A stretch of DNA of 64,000 bases from positions 4,588,001 to 4,652,000 of the forward strand of contig NC_064675.1 in the NCBI RefSeq assembly GCF_023278565.1, given 5' to 3'. The translations under genes and the position numbers were made by a program. Below, one piece after another: positions 33,712 to 44,863 of this stretch. The DNA is from Colletotrichum lupini. Taxonomy: Eukaryota; Ascomycota; Sordariomycetes; Glomerellales; Glomerellaceae. Position 1 is the stretch's first letter. Every line of letters starts with the position of its first letter. Below the pieces are notes generated by a model. The model worked only from the letters and a program-made list of their open reading frames with translations. It searched no databases and was not told where the DNA came from.

Positions 33712-36700
33712 GGCTGCGAGTGGAGGTGATATTGAGAGCTTTTCAAACGAGAGATACTCTTGAAACGATGGGCGGAGGAAGCGAGAGCTTTAATTCGAGC
33801 GAGAGTCTCTCAAGTAACCTTAACGAACGAGTTACTTGATAGCACAAGATCACGAATATGTGGTTGGCTGGGAGATGGAGAGAGGCTGGTGAGGGCTGCA
33901 AGAGGATGGAGAAACAAGGAGAAAGGTTCGAGCAAAGAAGAGATGGCTGGGTAAGCTTATATCTTGAGGCCATGAACAGGTGGCCGGCATACCCGGTCTG
34001 CCTGCAGGCGGACGGGTGAGGAGAAGAGGAAGCAGAGTGCGAAGGATGAGATGACATCTCTGCTTGTCGGCCAACAGAGGTTGGCGATCTCCACTGCGGC
34101 TTGCAGTAGTCTTGGGCCATGTGGACAGCAGACCGGCCGCGGCCTGGTCCATGAAGGAGGACCTTGGGTAGGGGGTAGAGGACAAGTACGCCAAGTGTGT
34201 GATACGAGGGAAAGCGATCTTGGAGATGCAGCCTAACAGTTGGGAAGAACCTGGAGCTCAGTGAGTGGCTGGAGGAGAGCTCGATGGGATAGGTGAGGAC
34301 TCTGGTGTAGGACGAGTCCTGTGGTGTGTATAGATGAACCACTTCGTCTCGGCCGAATGGCGACACGGCAGCCAAAGGCGCAATGGTTGAATCGAAATCG
34401 GAAGATGAGGCATAAGCCACCCGGTGTACGTAGTGCAACTGCAGCCAAGAGACGAGGTCGGACGACGACGACGAAAGACGAGGACGGCGAGGCTCGACAA
34501 GGTTCAGCGACACCCATGTCGCTTTTGACCGTCAGACGGGTAGCTTATGCGATGACTTGAACGAATAAGAGCGCGAGTATTGACTAGGGCCGATGGCATT
34601 GCAGCGTGCAGAAAGACGACTAGGTAGGCAGACCGCCATCCCCCGGCTGGCCATGTTGCCCCGGCCGTGATGCCGTTGTCAAGGCTGTCAGCTCAGGCTT
34701 TGACATCCTAGCCGGCTGGTGTCGGTAGTGGCCGACTGATGATGACGGCACAAGGAGGGGCATTTAATATAATCCAGGTGTCTTATGTGGTGAGCTTTGG
34801 AAATCCCTTGGCCCAATGATAGCCGTATTGACACGACACTGGCTGCGAGCAAGGCATGAAGCCAACATTTCCAGGGCTTTTCGTCAATCCTGTCTGACTA
34901 GATGCTTGAAAAGGCGGGCAAGGCAGCACTGCAGGCCGCGAGGTGACGGAAATGTTCGCTGGCGATCGAAGAAACCCCCTCACTTTGGACCATCTGTGCC
35001 TTAGTTGCTTCACACAACCGCGTTCTTTCTTGAGTCTCGACCGATTAAGTATACCCGAGTAGCAGCAAAGTCGAGCGCCAGCAAGGAGCGGCGTCTTCGT
35101 ATTGCTGATAGATGTTGAGCCTTGCGCTGTCAGTTCTTTTCTAGCCGCATCTACTTTTGATTAAATTTTCCGCCGTCAGAAGCTGGGTATGAGGCGGGCT
35201 CGACCGGTGCATAAGTTTCTCAATGTCGGACAGACGTAGCTCGATGCTTGCTGCGTCCTCGAGGGGGGCTCGTGTCCATGTCGTGGCACCAAGCTCAAGA
35301 CCTGCAGCTCGCGGGAAACATCCAATGAAGAGACGCACCAGTGATGCAGTCCAAGTCGTTGGTGTACAGGAACGCGTCCAACCAGATCCAGGGGCCGGCT
35401 CCGAATGAGCACAAAACTTGTTTTGGTGTGGCCGCCAAAATTCTGGAAAAGAGCCGGGACAGCGGTAACCAGGCCAGCGCCGGGCAAATCGAAGAATAAT
35501 AGTGTTTACAAACTAGACCTCAGTCATCCGTTTACTAGCCTTGCTTGGAAGATGCATGCCCTTCGAAATACTCCAAAAAAACGATCGTCGGGTTAAATAG
35601 AGCGGGCTGAGCCATTGCCCGACTGTGCCCAATTGGCAGCCAAGACGTGTGAAGTAGCTCGTTGCCCGTGTAGCTGGCGTGCTCGTAGGTTGATAACCAA
35701 AGCTCGGCACAAGTTCCCCAAGTGCCGCCATTGCCAGAGGACGATCCAGTGATCGTCCAAGTGGCCCAATGTTTCCCGCGGGGTACCCCTGACTCGCCCC
35801 AGCTAGGACCAGCCGCCCTAGACTGAAGTCTGATGTGTTGGTTTCTATCAGGAATAGCAACAGCTAATACTGATAGCCCCGGAACATGGCCCCGGGAGGG
35901 CAGGCATTTGCTAGTGCGAGACGCCGGCGACTTTAGAGTCGATGAAGAAGCTATCTGATAAGCAAAGCACGCCATAATGGCTCGGGTGTGTTAGTCGCGT
36001 GTCAGCAGGAGTGACTGACAAGGAGCGGCTCAACAACATTGAGCATCGAGAATTGGGAATCGAGAATCGAAGCTATGACAAACGGATCATTTGGTACATG
36101 CGGCAAAGGCTCCAGCCTCTTGGAATCTGGGCGAATAAGCCGCGTCGGGGCGGCGCCATGGAACATGGGTGAGCGCTGACAGTCAGCAGGAAGTTGGCTA
36201 CTTCGCATTGTTGTCGCCTGCCCCGCCATTTTGTGTTGACGGTTGACGAGGAGTTGCGGACGCGGGGCCAGTGGCTTCATCTGCGCCGTGCTCATCTTCG
36301 GGCACTTGCGCAGTCAATATTTCTTTTCCCAGCTCCCCGCACTGCCCGCCGTTGCCGAACCACAGCCCACGACGTGCAGAACAGGGAATAGAGGTAGGCA
36401 ATTGAGTCTGGGGAACTTTGGTATTGAGGGAATTCCCAATGGTCAGGTGCGTCAGACCTTCTGGAAAGTAAGCCAGTTGGCAAGCCGATGCCATGGGTGC
36501 CCATCCTTCTCTACACAGTAGAGCAAGGTCTCCGGGCAAAGGACTTCCCTGGCAACAGAGCGGCACAGCTTTCGGTAGGAGCCCCGCAATGGTCGTCAAA
36601 GATGGCTGGCGTGATGATGATGATGATGGACGCCTCGGGAGCGGCACAGTTGCCCAGACTTTGACCAAAGCGAGGACCAGGAACTGGCTTCCAGTCGCCA

Positions 36701-36983
36701 TGCACGAGAAGACGCCGGGCCGGGTACAGGGGTTGAGCGCGAGAAAAGAGTGGATCGAGTAAGGCGTTCAAATCCGATGCATGATGCACATTGGCGTGGG
36801 CATCGTCGACAGGGATGTGTGGAGAGGAAGAGGGAAATATTGGAGCCAAGGACGGCACGAAGAGGTGAGAAGTGACGAGCAGGCAAGTTGGAGCGAGCCA
36901 TCGACATCGTGAACCTAAGGTTGAGGGAAGAACACACTGAGCGATTGGATAAAGCGGAGAGAAGAAGAGACGAGGGAAGGTTG
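33712..36983. other. Upstream region of the wall-protein gene and gene-poor flank of the retrotransposon
   Basis: 33712-34560 carries long minus-strand frames rich in Ser, Leu and His. They lie immediately 5' of the wall-protein start and look like transcribed leader or promoter rather than a second gene. 34560-36983 holds only short frames without family resemblance, and no tRNA. Composition stays normal up to the target duplication of the retrotransposon. Confidence 0.5.
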
Positions 36984-36988
36984 GTTAG
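36984..36988 (+). repeat. Target-site duplication GTTAG, left copy
   Basis: These five bases abut the left LTR start and recur directly after the right LTR at 44401-44405, the size expected for Ty3- or Ty1-type integrases. Confidence 0.85.
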
Positions 36989-37193
36989 TGTTAGTATCCC
37001 TATTATAGAGTAGTTAGTTCGAACCGTAGTTAACGAAGAGATTAATTAAACTATATAAATATCTGCGTAGTAGGTATAAAAAGGAGGTTCTAACTATAAG
37101 TTAAGCTAGCTATAATAATTATAAATAGGGCCCCTAATTAGCCCCTACGTAGTTAGCTATATACCGTAGTTAAATTAAACTTTTAATTTAATA
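36989..37193 (-). repeat. Left LTR (205 bp)
   Basis: It aligns end to end with 44196-44400 without gaps. By my count about 29 positions differ and all are transitions (C/T or G/A). Its inner half (next to the element body) is the more A/T-shifted, while its outer half keeps G and C where the right LTR has A and T. Confidence 0.93.
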
Positions 37194-37198
37194 CTAAC

Positions 37199-37208
37199 TT
37201 TTTTTTTT
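37199..37208 (-). other. Candidate polypurine tract (minus strand)
   Basis: Ten consecutive T on the plus strand, five bases inside the left LTR, read as A10 followed by GTTAG on the minus strand. This is where the plus-strand primer of a minus-oriented element should lie. RIP can turn G into A, so a mixed AG tract may have been the ancestor. Confidence 0.45.
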
Positions 37209-40200
37209 ATTAATTTAACTACTATAGTTAGAGGTATAATTTAACCTCGGGCCCGTTTATTAAGTCGTCTCCTTTTCCCCCTTTTCTTTACTCTTTTTAT
37301 ATAACCTATCCCTTTATTTATATAATAACTTTTTTATTATTTACGAATTATTTTAATCCCTTATTTAGTACTATTTTTATAAAAGCGTTTACGAGGTTAT
37401 TTTTATTATTAATCTAATAAATCTCGAGTATTTTATACTTTTTATATAATTACCTAAGGGCTATAATATCGATTATAAGCCTCTTTTCTTTTATTATTCT
37501 TAATTTAATGAGGTATTTATATAATAAGTAAAAATCGGTATAAATAACCGTTAGAATAAGTAAAAAGCTAATTCGATTAGTAATCTTTTTTAGTATTATT
37601 AAAATTATATAAAAGAGGTTAACGCCGTTAACTATATTATAAACCTCTAATATTAATATATTTCTTATTATTTACTTATTTTTAGTTAATAAGTAATAAA
37701 TTATATTATTATATATAGTAAATTCGCTCTTATTTATACTCTCGTTAGTTAGGATAATAATATACCTTAATTATAAAATAAAGTTATTATTGTTCGTAAA
37801 TAACTTATTAACGAAAACGTAGAGCTTATTAATTATAAAGTTAATTAAGTAGTAAACGAGACCTTAATCGAGATTCGTTTTTTATTATTTAAGCTACTTA
37901 TTAAATACTTCGACGTCTTATTTAATTAAATTTATAGCTTATACTACCCTAACGTAGTTAAAAGTTACCTCGGGCTAATAAATATTTATAATATATACCC
38001 CTTATATAAGCTTAGCTTTATATTACTTTTTAACGTTAGTTATATTTAAATTAATAAGGTTAATCTTCTTATTTTACCCCTTTTATTAAAAAATAACGGT
38101 TTCCCTTTTAATTATAAAAATCCTATTATTAAATACTAAGGGGGTATTTATTATAAGGACCTTTTTTAGCTTTATTACGAAGCCCGCTTTTTAAAACTCT
38201 TTATTCTCTTTTTTTATAAAGTTAATATTGAATAGGCTTAATATATCGTTAGTTTATATTCTAACGATTCTAAATTAGTTACCTTTATATTTCGTAATTA
38301 ATAAGTACGGGTCGTATATAAAAGTAATTATTAATAATTAATTAATATAAAAATCGTAGTATATAGCTTATTAATAAGTACCCGATTTTACGAGCCTATA
38401 TAGTAACTTAAGTACTTTAATAATCGTACTTTTTAAGTACTTATTAACTATTTTTTTTAGTAAATAGGCTAGGATTTCTTTTATAAGCCCTATAGTTAAT
38501 TAAGTATAGGCCTAGGTAATATTACGGCTCTAAATCTCGTATCCCTTTTTTTATAGCGATATTATTAGTACTATTATTAATTATTAATTATAGCGCTATA
38601 TAGTGGGCGATTATATAAATAGTATTACTTTTTTAATATTACTATATCCTTAAATTACGTATTTAGACTTTTCGTACGGCTAGGGTATTTTTTTTTTTTA
38701 ATTTTACGAACTATTTATAATTTAAATATATAGAGGTTTATATGTTTTTTTAGGTCGTATAGGATAAATTAATAGACCCCTCGATTACGAAGAGTGTTTA
38801 TTTTAATAAGATCTAATCCTTTATACGGCTTTTTAATAATTATAATTACGCTTTTTTTACGTAGTTTAACTACTAGCTCGAAATTAGCTTTTTTTTTATT
38901 ATATAAAAAGTATTAATTACTTTATTATTAGTAATAAATTACCGTATTAAGGCTTATTGTTATGGTTTTTTACGACGTTTTGCTAATAGTATTAGTACTC
39001 TTTTAGTAATTTCCTCTTTCTCGTTATTTATTAATATTATTACGACGATTTTATTAAGGATAATTTTCTATACCTCTATCGTAAGTTATATAGTTTCCCT
39101 TAGCTCTTCTTTTTTTTATAAATTAGAAATTACCTCGTTAGGATCTATATAGTACGGTCTAACTACTATAATTAATATTTTAAGTAACTAGTTACGATTT
39201 CTTATAACTATATAAGAGCGCTTATTAATAAAAATTAATTTATATAGCCTAGCTTATTATTAAGTAATTTCGTACTATACTTATATATCCGAATTTAGTA
39301 ATATATTTAAATTACCTCTTATATTAAGCCTATTATATATAGTAATTACCTCGTTAACTTACCTTTTTATGCTTACCTTGCGCAATACCTATATTACTTT
39401 TTTAATTACTTAGGCTCGTTAGCTTATACTTAGTAATAGTAACGAGGCTAAGGTCGTTCTTAAATATACTCTAAATATTAATAACGTTAATATAAATCCG
39501 TTAGGCCCTATAGTATCGTTATAATATTTAAGTATTATCTAGAAGTATTTATTATTAGTAAAATCCGGATTTTTTTTTTAATAATTCTAAACGCCCTTTT
39601 TAATTATTAGTATACCCTTTTTACTTTTTTAATACTATAATACGCTTTAACGGGTATAACTTTTAGTTATATACTATAGGCTATTATATTATCCTTAAAT
39701 TTTACTAATTTAAAGCTAATACTAGTATTAGTTTTAATACTATCTAGCGGTCCTTAGTATATATCGATCTAGCTTTTTTATAGGGCTACTTATACTATTT
39801 TTATTTATAAATTCTAAAGGAATTGCCCTATTTAGAAAGATATAGCTATGTTAATTATATATAGTATTAACTAACTATTTAAATAAAAAATATTAATAAC
39901 GATTTCTTAGTTAAAGTTAAGCTTATTACGTAATTTAAACTTAAATCTGCGTAGGCTTTGTGTATTTATTTAGTATTAGTAATATACTTTCATTAATTAC
40001 TTTAGTACCCCTATTTTAATATTATTATTACTTAATTACTTTAAGAGGTTATATAGCCTCGTAACTAACGGGTACCCGAATCTCTAATATAGTTTTCTAA
40101 GCTTACTTTTCGTTAAATAATTAATTAATTTCGTATTATTAATAAGCTTTATAAACGTATACCCCTATCGTTATTTAACTACTTTAAAGTGCTTATTACT

Positions 40201-43200
40201 AAAGATTTTGTTCTTTATATTATTAAATATAATACTTAGTTAATTTATATCTTTTAAATATAAGAGAAATAGGGTATTAATAGGTAAAATATAGAAAGTT
40301 ATTATTCCGAAGTGCGTTTTTATTTTTATTATACTTAGGGCGACGATTTCCTTACTTAGGCCGAAACTGATTTTTATAATACTTATTATTAACGTATTAA
40401 GTATTATTAACGCGATCTTTTATAATACTTAGAATTACCTTTTTTTTTAATTAACTATTACGATGCCCTAGTGTTTAGGATAATCCTATAAAAATTATTT
40501 AGGCCGTACTTTTTATTTATATAAAATACTTATATAAGCTTAGTATTTAAGGGATCTAAGTAATATAAAAAGGACCCCTCTAGCTACCCCTAGATTTACT
40601 TAGTACTATATTCTTTTTTTTTAAATATTAAGAGAGATAGCGTCTTTTTTTTAATTATTAAGAGAATAAACTTTAGCCCTATTAAATTTGCCCTTTTAGC
40701 CGCCTCTATATCCGTTATCTAAGGGACCTTTTCTTATTATCCGTAAATAAAAGCTTATTTATTAAGAGCTTTTACTACTTTTTATTCGTTTAGCTTTATA
40801 TATTTTTTAAAAGCTAACGGGGCGAAAAAAGAGTAATTAATATTATTAATTTTATTATAATTTAATTTATTAGTATAGGGGGTAAGATCTTTTTTATTTT
40901 CTAAATTTCTTATAGGGGGTATATATTTTAGGCCGCTATTTTAACTACTATTACTAGGTTCTATACTTTTAAATCTACCCTTATATATAATAAGGAATTA
41001 GTTAAACTAACGAGGGCTAGTTTTACTATTTACTACCCTTAACTTTTTATATTATTTATATAATTTAGTATACTCTTTTTTAAAGTAGTTACTTAACTAA
41101 TATCTATCCTTTTTATAAATATAATATTACCTCTTCTATTACCCTATTTATAAGTTAAATCTTTACTTATTTAATAAATTTAGGCCTTTTTACTAGCGAT
41201 TACCGTATTTAGCCTCTTTTTTTTTTTTTTATACGTTCGATTAACTTAATATTATTAATAAGGGTTATTATATATTTAGAAATAGGTTTAGTATAGTATT
41301 CTCGTTTTAATATTAAAGCTAGATCTTAGCTTTAAGTAGAGTATTTTATAGTTTTTAGGTAACTAGTATAGGGTTATTTTTATTTTTAATATATACTAAA
41401 CTGCGGTATAAAGATATCTAACTTTTTACTTATTTATCCCCTTATTTAGCTAGGTTTTTACTAGCTTATTAATTTAATTAATAAGCTTTTTAAGGATTTC
41501 TATTTACGATTTACTTTTTATTATCCTAGTTATAAATATAAAAGAAATCGCTTATAGCTTAAATAGGAGCTCTAAGTTCTTATTATAAGTCTCGAAGCGG
41601 CTTTAAATTACGTTAATTATACTAAAAAAGTTATTTTAATCGAGATTATATACCGCTTCGTAATAGTAATTAAAAGCTTTATTTATAAGTATAATATTAA
41701 TTACCGAATAGTACTAGTATTCCTTAATTCTAACTTTTTCGTAATAATTATAAAATATTATTAGGGTTTTTTATAAGACCTTATACTTCTACTTAAAATA
41801 TAATTTCTTTTTTAAAAAGATTTTTTTAAGGTTTATAAATTACTTTATATTTATTATTAGATTTTTAATATTTATATACGATTTTTGCGTCGCTACGTAT
41901 TATTAATAACTTTAGGTCGTTTAATTTTTTTTTATTAGCCAATTAGCGCCGAATTTTACGTTAATAGCGGTAACGAGTTATAAATCGAAATAAGCAGAAT
42001 TATCGATTATCGTACTTTTAATATTATATTTTACCCCAGTATATTTTTCTATAACGATAGATTTCCGTTAGTAATTATAGGGAGGAAATCTAAGTCGTTT
42101 ACCTTTTTTTTAAATTTATTAAAATAATTATACGCTCTATCGACCTATACTTAGTTTTATAATACGAATTCTTTTTTTATAATTATTACTATTAGTATTT
42201 TATATAGCTTTTATAATTATAATTATACTAATAATACCCCTCGTTTATAAAAGAATTTATTAACTACTTTTATAATTCCTAGGCTTACGCTTACGAATTA
42301 TTTATTTAGTTAATAACTAAAGTCGTTTACGATCTCATAAAATAGGGGTTACCCCTATAACCCCTTTTTTTTATAAACCTTAGTTAAATAGATTAATACT
42401 ATATTAATTTACTTATTATTAAGTTAATTTATAATTTTATATATCTACGTCTTTTAATAATCCGGGTTAATATTTACTTATTTATAAGGGATTAGGATTC
42501 TATTTAAGATCGGGTTTTATCCTCTTTTTTTTAACCCTAACTTACTAAGGGTCGTACTCTAGTTTATACCCGTATTAATAATTACTAACGTATTTAATTT
42601 TAATAAGGATATATCTAATCCGCGCGCTAGTTATAATAAATTTATACTTTTATTACTTAACGAATTTATTAAGGTCTAAGAAATTCCTATTTGTTTTTAT
42701 TATCTTACTATTACTCTCGTTTTTATTATTTTTAGTAATTATTATTACCTTTTTAAATTACTAACTATTATACTTACTAAGATCCTTTTTTTTATTTAAT
42801 ATAAAAAAGTAAGTTTTAATAGTTCCTTTTTATAATAATAATAATAAATATTTATATTATTATAAAAAGATATAATAATTAGTTTTAAGATCTTTACTAG
42901 TTACTAAGTTTCGCTATCCTATATACTTCTAGCCTCTTAAGCCTTATACTCTTTATAATTTTTAAATAGCTTCTTTTTTTAACTTATTTTTTTGGAGTAG
43001 TATTTTATAAGAATAGTTAAAAATAAATACTTAGCGGCTCGTAAAAGAGCTATATAAGTTATTAAGAACTATATAAGCCGTTAAGTATAATTAACGAGAT
43101 TAAGCCCTCTTTTTTATAAAATCGTAAATTTTAAAAACTTATTAAAAATACTTATTTATTACTTATATATAATAGGGTTAAATACTTTAGAGATTTTATT

Positions 43201-44195
43201 TTTTATAGCCTCTTAGTACTTTATTTTATATTTTTTAAGTAGTCTTTTTCGTAGCTTAATTATAGTTAAGTAATTATTACTTATTAGCGATCCTTTTTAT
43301 TATTTAGTTAATTTTTTAAAATTAATAATCTCGCGCTAAGAGCTAGTATAAAAAGAAGCTTTTTAGCGGCCCTTAAAAAAATTCTTTTTTTTTTTTTAAA
43401 TCCTCGTTTTTTTAGTTTTTTTTTAAGCTAATAATAACTCTAGCGGGAGGTTATAAAACTATTTTAAAGTAGCCGCTTTTTTTTTTAAAATTAATCTTTA
43501 AAATCCGTAATATTTTTAACTTAATATTATTAAAACCTCTAAATCCCCTCCTTTTTTATTAAACCGTCCCTGATATTATATTCCTAAGTAATACCCGGGG
43601 GGTAGTTAAGGGAGCTATAAAAAGGTTATTTAAATTACGGGCTTAAAGTCGTACTTATAAAATCTTTATAATAGTAGACTTTTTTATATATTATAAATCT
43701 CTTAGCTTAATAACTTTTATAAGGTTACTTTTATTACTAAATAAAAATATTTACGTTTAGAGATCCCCTTTTTTAATTACATAGTACTTTTTTATATTAT
43801 ATTATTAAACTTATTCGTTGCGCTAATTAATTAAGTAAGTAGTTATTATATAAGTATTTCTTTTTACTAATTTAACTAGTTAATTTTTAATTACGGGCTA
43901 GTTACGGAAAAGTTATTTAATAAAAAAGCTACTTAGGGCGACGGTAAAAGGCTAGTTATTTAAGTAGTTCCGTTAATTAACGTATTTTAATATAATAAAC
44001 GTCGACCTCTCGTAAGTAATAAAGGGCTACGATTACTTAATTCTATATAGTATTTAAGAATTATCTCTTTTTTTATTTATTTTTATAAAATTAATTAATA
44101 TAAATCTCTTATTTTATATAGTATTAAGAAGTCGTCTCTTTTATATAACAAGATACCTTACTAATTTATAATAATAAAATTTAATTACTAATTAG

Positions 44196-44400
44196 TATTA
44201 ATATCCCTATCATAAAGTAGTTAGTTTAAACCGTAATTAATAAAGAAATTAATTAAACTATATAAATATTTACGTAGTAAGTATAAAAAGGAGGTTCTAA
44301 CTATAAGTTAGGCTAGCTACGATAATTATAAATAGGGCCCCTAATTAGCCCCTGCGTAGTCGGCTATATGCCGCGGTCGAATTAGACTTCTAATCCGATA
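44196..44400 (-). repeat. Right LTR (205 bp)
   Basis: This is the partner of 36989-37193, with the same length. Its outer half keeps GC-rich stretches (around 44350-44400) that are A/T in the left copy, while its inner half is the more mutated. It begins TATT where the left copy has TGTT, a G-to-A change. Confidence 0.93.
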
Positions 44401-44405
44401 GTTAG
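44401..44405 (+). repeat. Target-site duplication GTTAG, right copy
   Basis: These five bases immediately follow the right LTR and are identical to 36984-36988. Confidence 0.85.
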
Positions 44406-44863
44406 TAATAATTATTAGCCATGGCCGGCCTGGAACTAAGTCGTGATCTATCCGCAAGACAGGGGCGAATGAGGTTCTTTTCCGAGGCTCGTTGCAGAAC
44501 TGCTAGTAGATCAGGTTCTCGGAACGAACGGAGCTTCACGAGAAGAAAATTAGAAGGCTAAATTAGAGAAAAAGAGACACTTCTTGCGCATTATTCCCTT
44601 ACTCCTCCCGCTCTGTCCTTCTCTCACTTAGAAGAGACTCCCTCTCAACTCTCAATAGCGTGAAGCTCCGCTGAAAGCTGCCACTCATTTGGTATTTTAC
44701 TTGCCCATAATTTTGTTCCATCATCAAACGAAACTTCCTGTCTTTTTAGTGTTCCCTTTCTTTTCTTTTTCTTTTTTTTTTTGGTTTTCGTCATCGTTTA
44801 TACCAAGACACTCATTATCTTCACTTTCCTTCGGCTGGCTACGGCCTCATCATCATCAGCACC
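44406..44863 (+). promoter_or_regulatory. Upstream region of the GH71-GH18 gene
   Basis: This is all the DNA between the retrotransposon and the start codon of the giant glycosidase gene. It ends in a long pyrimidine-rich stretch (about 44740-44790, CTTTTCTTTTTC-like) typical of fungal core promoters and leaders. The element insertion therefore lies inside or at the edge of the promoter. Confidence 0.5.

Larger units (their letters stand above)
36989..44400 (-). mobile_element. RIP-inactivated LTR retrotransposon, 7.4 kb
   Basis: Two 205-bp long terminal repeats (36989-37193 and 44196-44400) enclose 7002 bp of AT-saturated DNA with no surviving ORF. A 5-bp target duplication (GTTAG) flanks the whole, so this is one complete insertion, not a fragment. 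The left LTR begins TG and both end in TA where CA is expected, a C-to-T change. Orientation is inferred as minus: the plus strand of the interior is pyrimidine-rich, and a run of ten T lies just inside the left LTR (37199-37208), which on the minus strand is a purine tract next to the 3' LTR. Gag and pol motifs are too damaged to assign the element to Gypsy or Copia; the size fits either. Confidence 0.93.

Noticed and set aside
33743..34513. 256-codon minus-strand frame upstream of the wall-protein gene
   Set aside because: It lies in the leader or promoter on the same strand, is Ser/Leu/His-rich without domain, and competes with overlapping frames. Most likely chance.
36198..36937. Overlapping minus-strand frames left of the retrotransposon
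   Set aside because: Three frames are open at once and none has domain content; treated as non-coding.
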